NCBI RefSeq assembly: GCF_014898815.1
Contig: NW_026515541.1
Coordinates: forward strand, 434,001-498,000
Origin: Panonychus citri
Lineage: Eukaryota > Arthropoda > Arachnida > Trombidiformes > Tetranychidae
Direction of reading: 5' to 3'
DNA length: 64,000 nucleotides
Below are positions 61,963 to 64,000 of the stretch, piece after piece. The notes below the pieces were generated by a model, which was given only the letters and a program-made list of their open reading frames with translations, did no database searches and was not told the DNA's origin. How positions within the stretch are numbered: the first letter of the stretch is position 1; each line of letters starts with the position of its first letter. The translations under genes were made by a program, and so were the position numbers.

Positions 61963-64000
61963 ATGAAGTTTATTACCTTAGTGTTAACTCTCATTGTAAT
62001 TGTACACCAACGAAACAAATACTGATGAGACAAGTGATGAAAGTGAAGATGAGGATGATAATTATCAGTATCATGTTAATCATGTTAATCAAACTCTCGA
62101 TCTATTAAATAGGTGGGCCAAAATCACCGAGAACGCAATTCAAATGGTCGTTAGTGAGGCGATGCCTCATGCGACTGAATTTGGGTACAGATTTAATATC
62201 AACGAAAATTGTATTCTAAGTTTATTACAATTAGTTAATGGTTTTCGCAAACAAAAAGCTTGGGCATTTAAATGTGAGTGTTAATTGTTAACAATTTGTT
62301 ACAATTTATGGTTCCAATCAATCAAATTCAATCAACAATTAACTTATTAATAGTAGTTGATGATAACCGAAAAAAGTTACACTTGAGAATTGAACTTTTT
62401 TTTTCATTCATTCTTATTCCTTAATTGTTGTGATAAACTTAATTTCTTGCACACAATTAACTTTCTATTTACTTAATAATCTTTTTTTAGTATTTAAGCA
62501 ATTAGAGTATAGTTAATTGTATCAATAATCTTATTAAATCTCATCGATATTTGTTGATTGTTGTGATTGAAAAATCTGAGAAATGATAAAAGTTACAATT
62601 TGATTTTGAGATCAACTTAATTTGTGTTGATTTTTTTGTTTGATGATTAAATTGATTTGTACTTGATTTTTTCGCTTTCTAATTTTGTGATCCTCTTGAT
62701 TGTCCAGTAATTGATTCTTATGGTCGACCAGCCCCCGGATCATTAGATGGAACCGTTAATTCACTTGGTGATTACGATGAATGTCTGGCAATTGAATTTC
62801 CGAGATACTTTGGTGAAGAAACTGCGATCACTGGGAAATATTGTACAATTAGAATTGATTTTCCAGTTCCAGAGAAACCAAATCGAGTTAAATTCAGTGA
62901 TCAACCTGGAATACAATTAAATGGAACTCATCTAAATGAGACAGTTTGGGGATACATGATTAAATATCTTCGAACTGCATATACAGTTCGAGGATTTCGA
63001 TTCGGAGTTTGTATTCCATCGACATGTTCAGCAGATGAATTGGAACCAATTATACGTAAAGGTAACAATTAAATCTAATTCACTTTTCTCAATTAACCTT
63101 CTCAAACTTTTCTGCCTCTCATCAAACTTGATCTTAACTTGATTATCATTTCATATCAAAAAGTAACATGATCAATTTAAATTGTGATACTTTCATTTAC
63201 TAACATGATTATCTTGCGGAAGTTAAAAAATTAACCTTTTAATTGCTAAATCATAATCACACCAAATGACAAACAAACCAAATTTAAATGACAACCTTTG
63301 ATTGTTATTGATGAAGAAAAATTAGTTAATTTTTCCTCACAAATCAAGTATTATCATCCTGTCAATCTTGACCAGTTAGTTGAAAAATTGACCTTAACAA
63401 TGACAATTAATGATTATTGTCAAAATTTATAAACAATCAACTTAATTTGTGGTTAAAAGTTTATGCCAATCGTTGATTAATCAATCAGATTTGTTGACTT
63501 TCCTAAGTTACTGTAGGTCAAGATGACGAATAACAATTTTGCTACATGATTATAATTGTTGATAATTAATTGTTGTTGATCTTTTCTTTTAGCTGCTTCC
63601 CCGATTCTGCAAATGCCTTTGACCTTCGGACCTGATGACGAGTGTACGGTTCGATCGGAGGTCATACCGTTGACCATTTACTCCAAAATATCGTTGATCT
63701 TTTTCGCAACCATCATCAGTATTGTGGTCACTTCAACCTTCTTGGATCTAGTTCTTGGCTTGACCATTCCAACCAAATCAAATCAATTTACATTCTTGTC
63801 ATTAATTGTCCGACTTATTTCATGTTTCTCCGTTAATCAGGCCAATCAATATCTTTCCAAATCATCAGTAACAATTAAGGTGAACAAAATTTGTAACGGA
63901 TTAACTGTGATAACATTGTGGTCACTCATCGTTGGTCATACTTACTTTTTCGGTGGATTTTACAAAACCTCCGAATTCATCAATCGCTGGACTGAAGATC
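61963..64000 (+). CDS. NRF-6-like (nose resistant to fluoxetine) membrane acyltransferase, 5' part
   Basis: N-terminal NRF domain of an acyltransferase-3 family membrane protein, cut by the window end. Exons: 61963-62273, 62708-63061, 63593 to beyond 64000; splice phases fit (1/1). The NRF domain shows 'LIDSYGRPAPGSLDGTVNSLGDYDECLAI', 'GKYCTIRIDFP' and 'FRFGVCIPSTCSADEL', with the expected Cys pairs. Exon 3 carries 'DDECTV' and a membrane helix ('ISLIFFATIISIVVTSTFLDL') leading to the acyltransferase part. The ATG at 61963 encodes a good signal peptide ('MKFITLVLTLIVIV'), but it is one base out of frame with the acidic segment that follows ('TNETNTDETSDESEDEDD'); the shift lies at about 61990-62005. 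Family members in nematodes act in lipid/yolk or drug transport; the role here is unknown. Confidence 0.83.

Overview
This is a eukaryotic, AT-rich nuclear window. Its spliced genes mostly have short introns (about 50-110 bases, GT-AG), separated by low-complexity AT-rich spacers full of the octamer ACAATTAA/TTAATTGT. The gene set is animal: RSU1, ERO1, a clan-4 P450, a secreted carboxylesterase, an ABCC transporter, an SLC17 carrier, HRG1, an SDR16C-like dehydrogenase and an NRF-type acyltransferase. Compactness, intron size and the detoxification gene mix suggest an arthropod, most likely a mite; that is inference, as no species marker is present.

Layout. 0-4 kb: RSU1 (minus) with a MITE-like element in its long intron. 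4.4-6.1 kb: secreted carboxylesterase (minus), with a decayed copy of its 5' end and promoter at 6.5-6.9 kb. 8.3-10.2 kb: ERO1 (minus), head to head with a P450 (11.4-13.1 kb, plus). 13.6-14.9 kb: short repeats surrounding an orphan half of a GATA zinc finger. 15.2-17.5 kb: DDX31-type helicase (plus) with one frameshift. 18.0-18.7 kb: HRG1-like heme transporter (minus). 20.0-33.1 kb: one small four-pass membrane protein gene (minus), whose long first intron contains a 4.57 kb tandem duplication carrying a second copy of exons 2-3. 34.6-39.1 kb: SLC17 carrier (minus). 42.2-43.9 kb: ADAT1-like tRNA deaminase (minus). 44.5-44.8 kb: small secreted Pro/His-rich protein (minus). 47.0-53.2 kb: full ABCC/MRP transporter (plus). 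56.1-57.0 kb: SDR (plus). 57.7-58.8 kb: RPL7 (plus), tail to tail with MTERF3 (58.8-60.4 kb, minus). 62.0-64.0 kb: NRF-type acyltransferase, running off the end.

The genes do not form a pathway. Several belong to xenobiotic handling (P450 phase I, carboxylesterase, ABCC export), the rest are housekeeping.

The most unusual property is a cluster of near-identical direct duplications (116 bp to 4.57 kb) and small frameshifts that fall inside otherwise well-preserved single-copy genes (DDX31, MTERF3, ABCC, HRG1, NRF). These are either residual assembly errors and unmerged haplotypes or real local instability, and reads would decide. The most interesting biological candidate is the phase-neutral 150-nt exon 2-3 cassette duplicated inside the 13 kb membrane protein gene. 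Exon coordinates below were worked out by hand from splice sites and codon phase.
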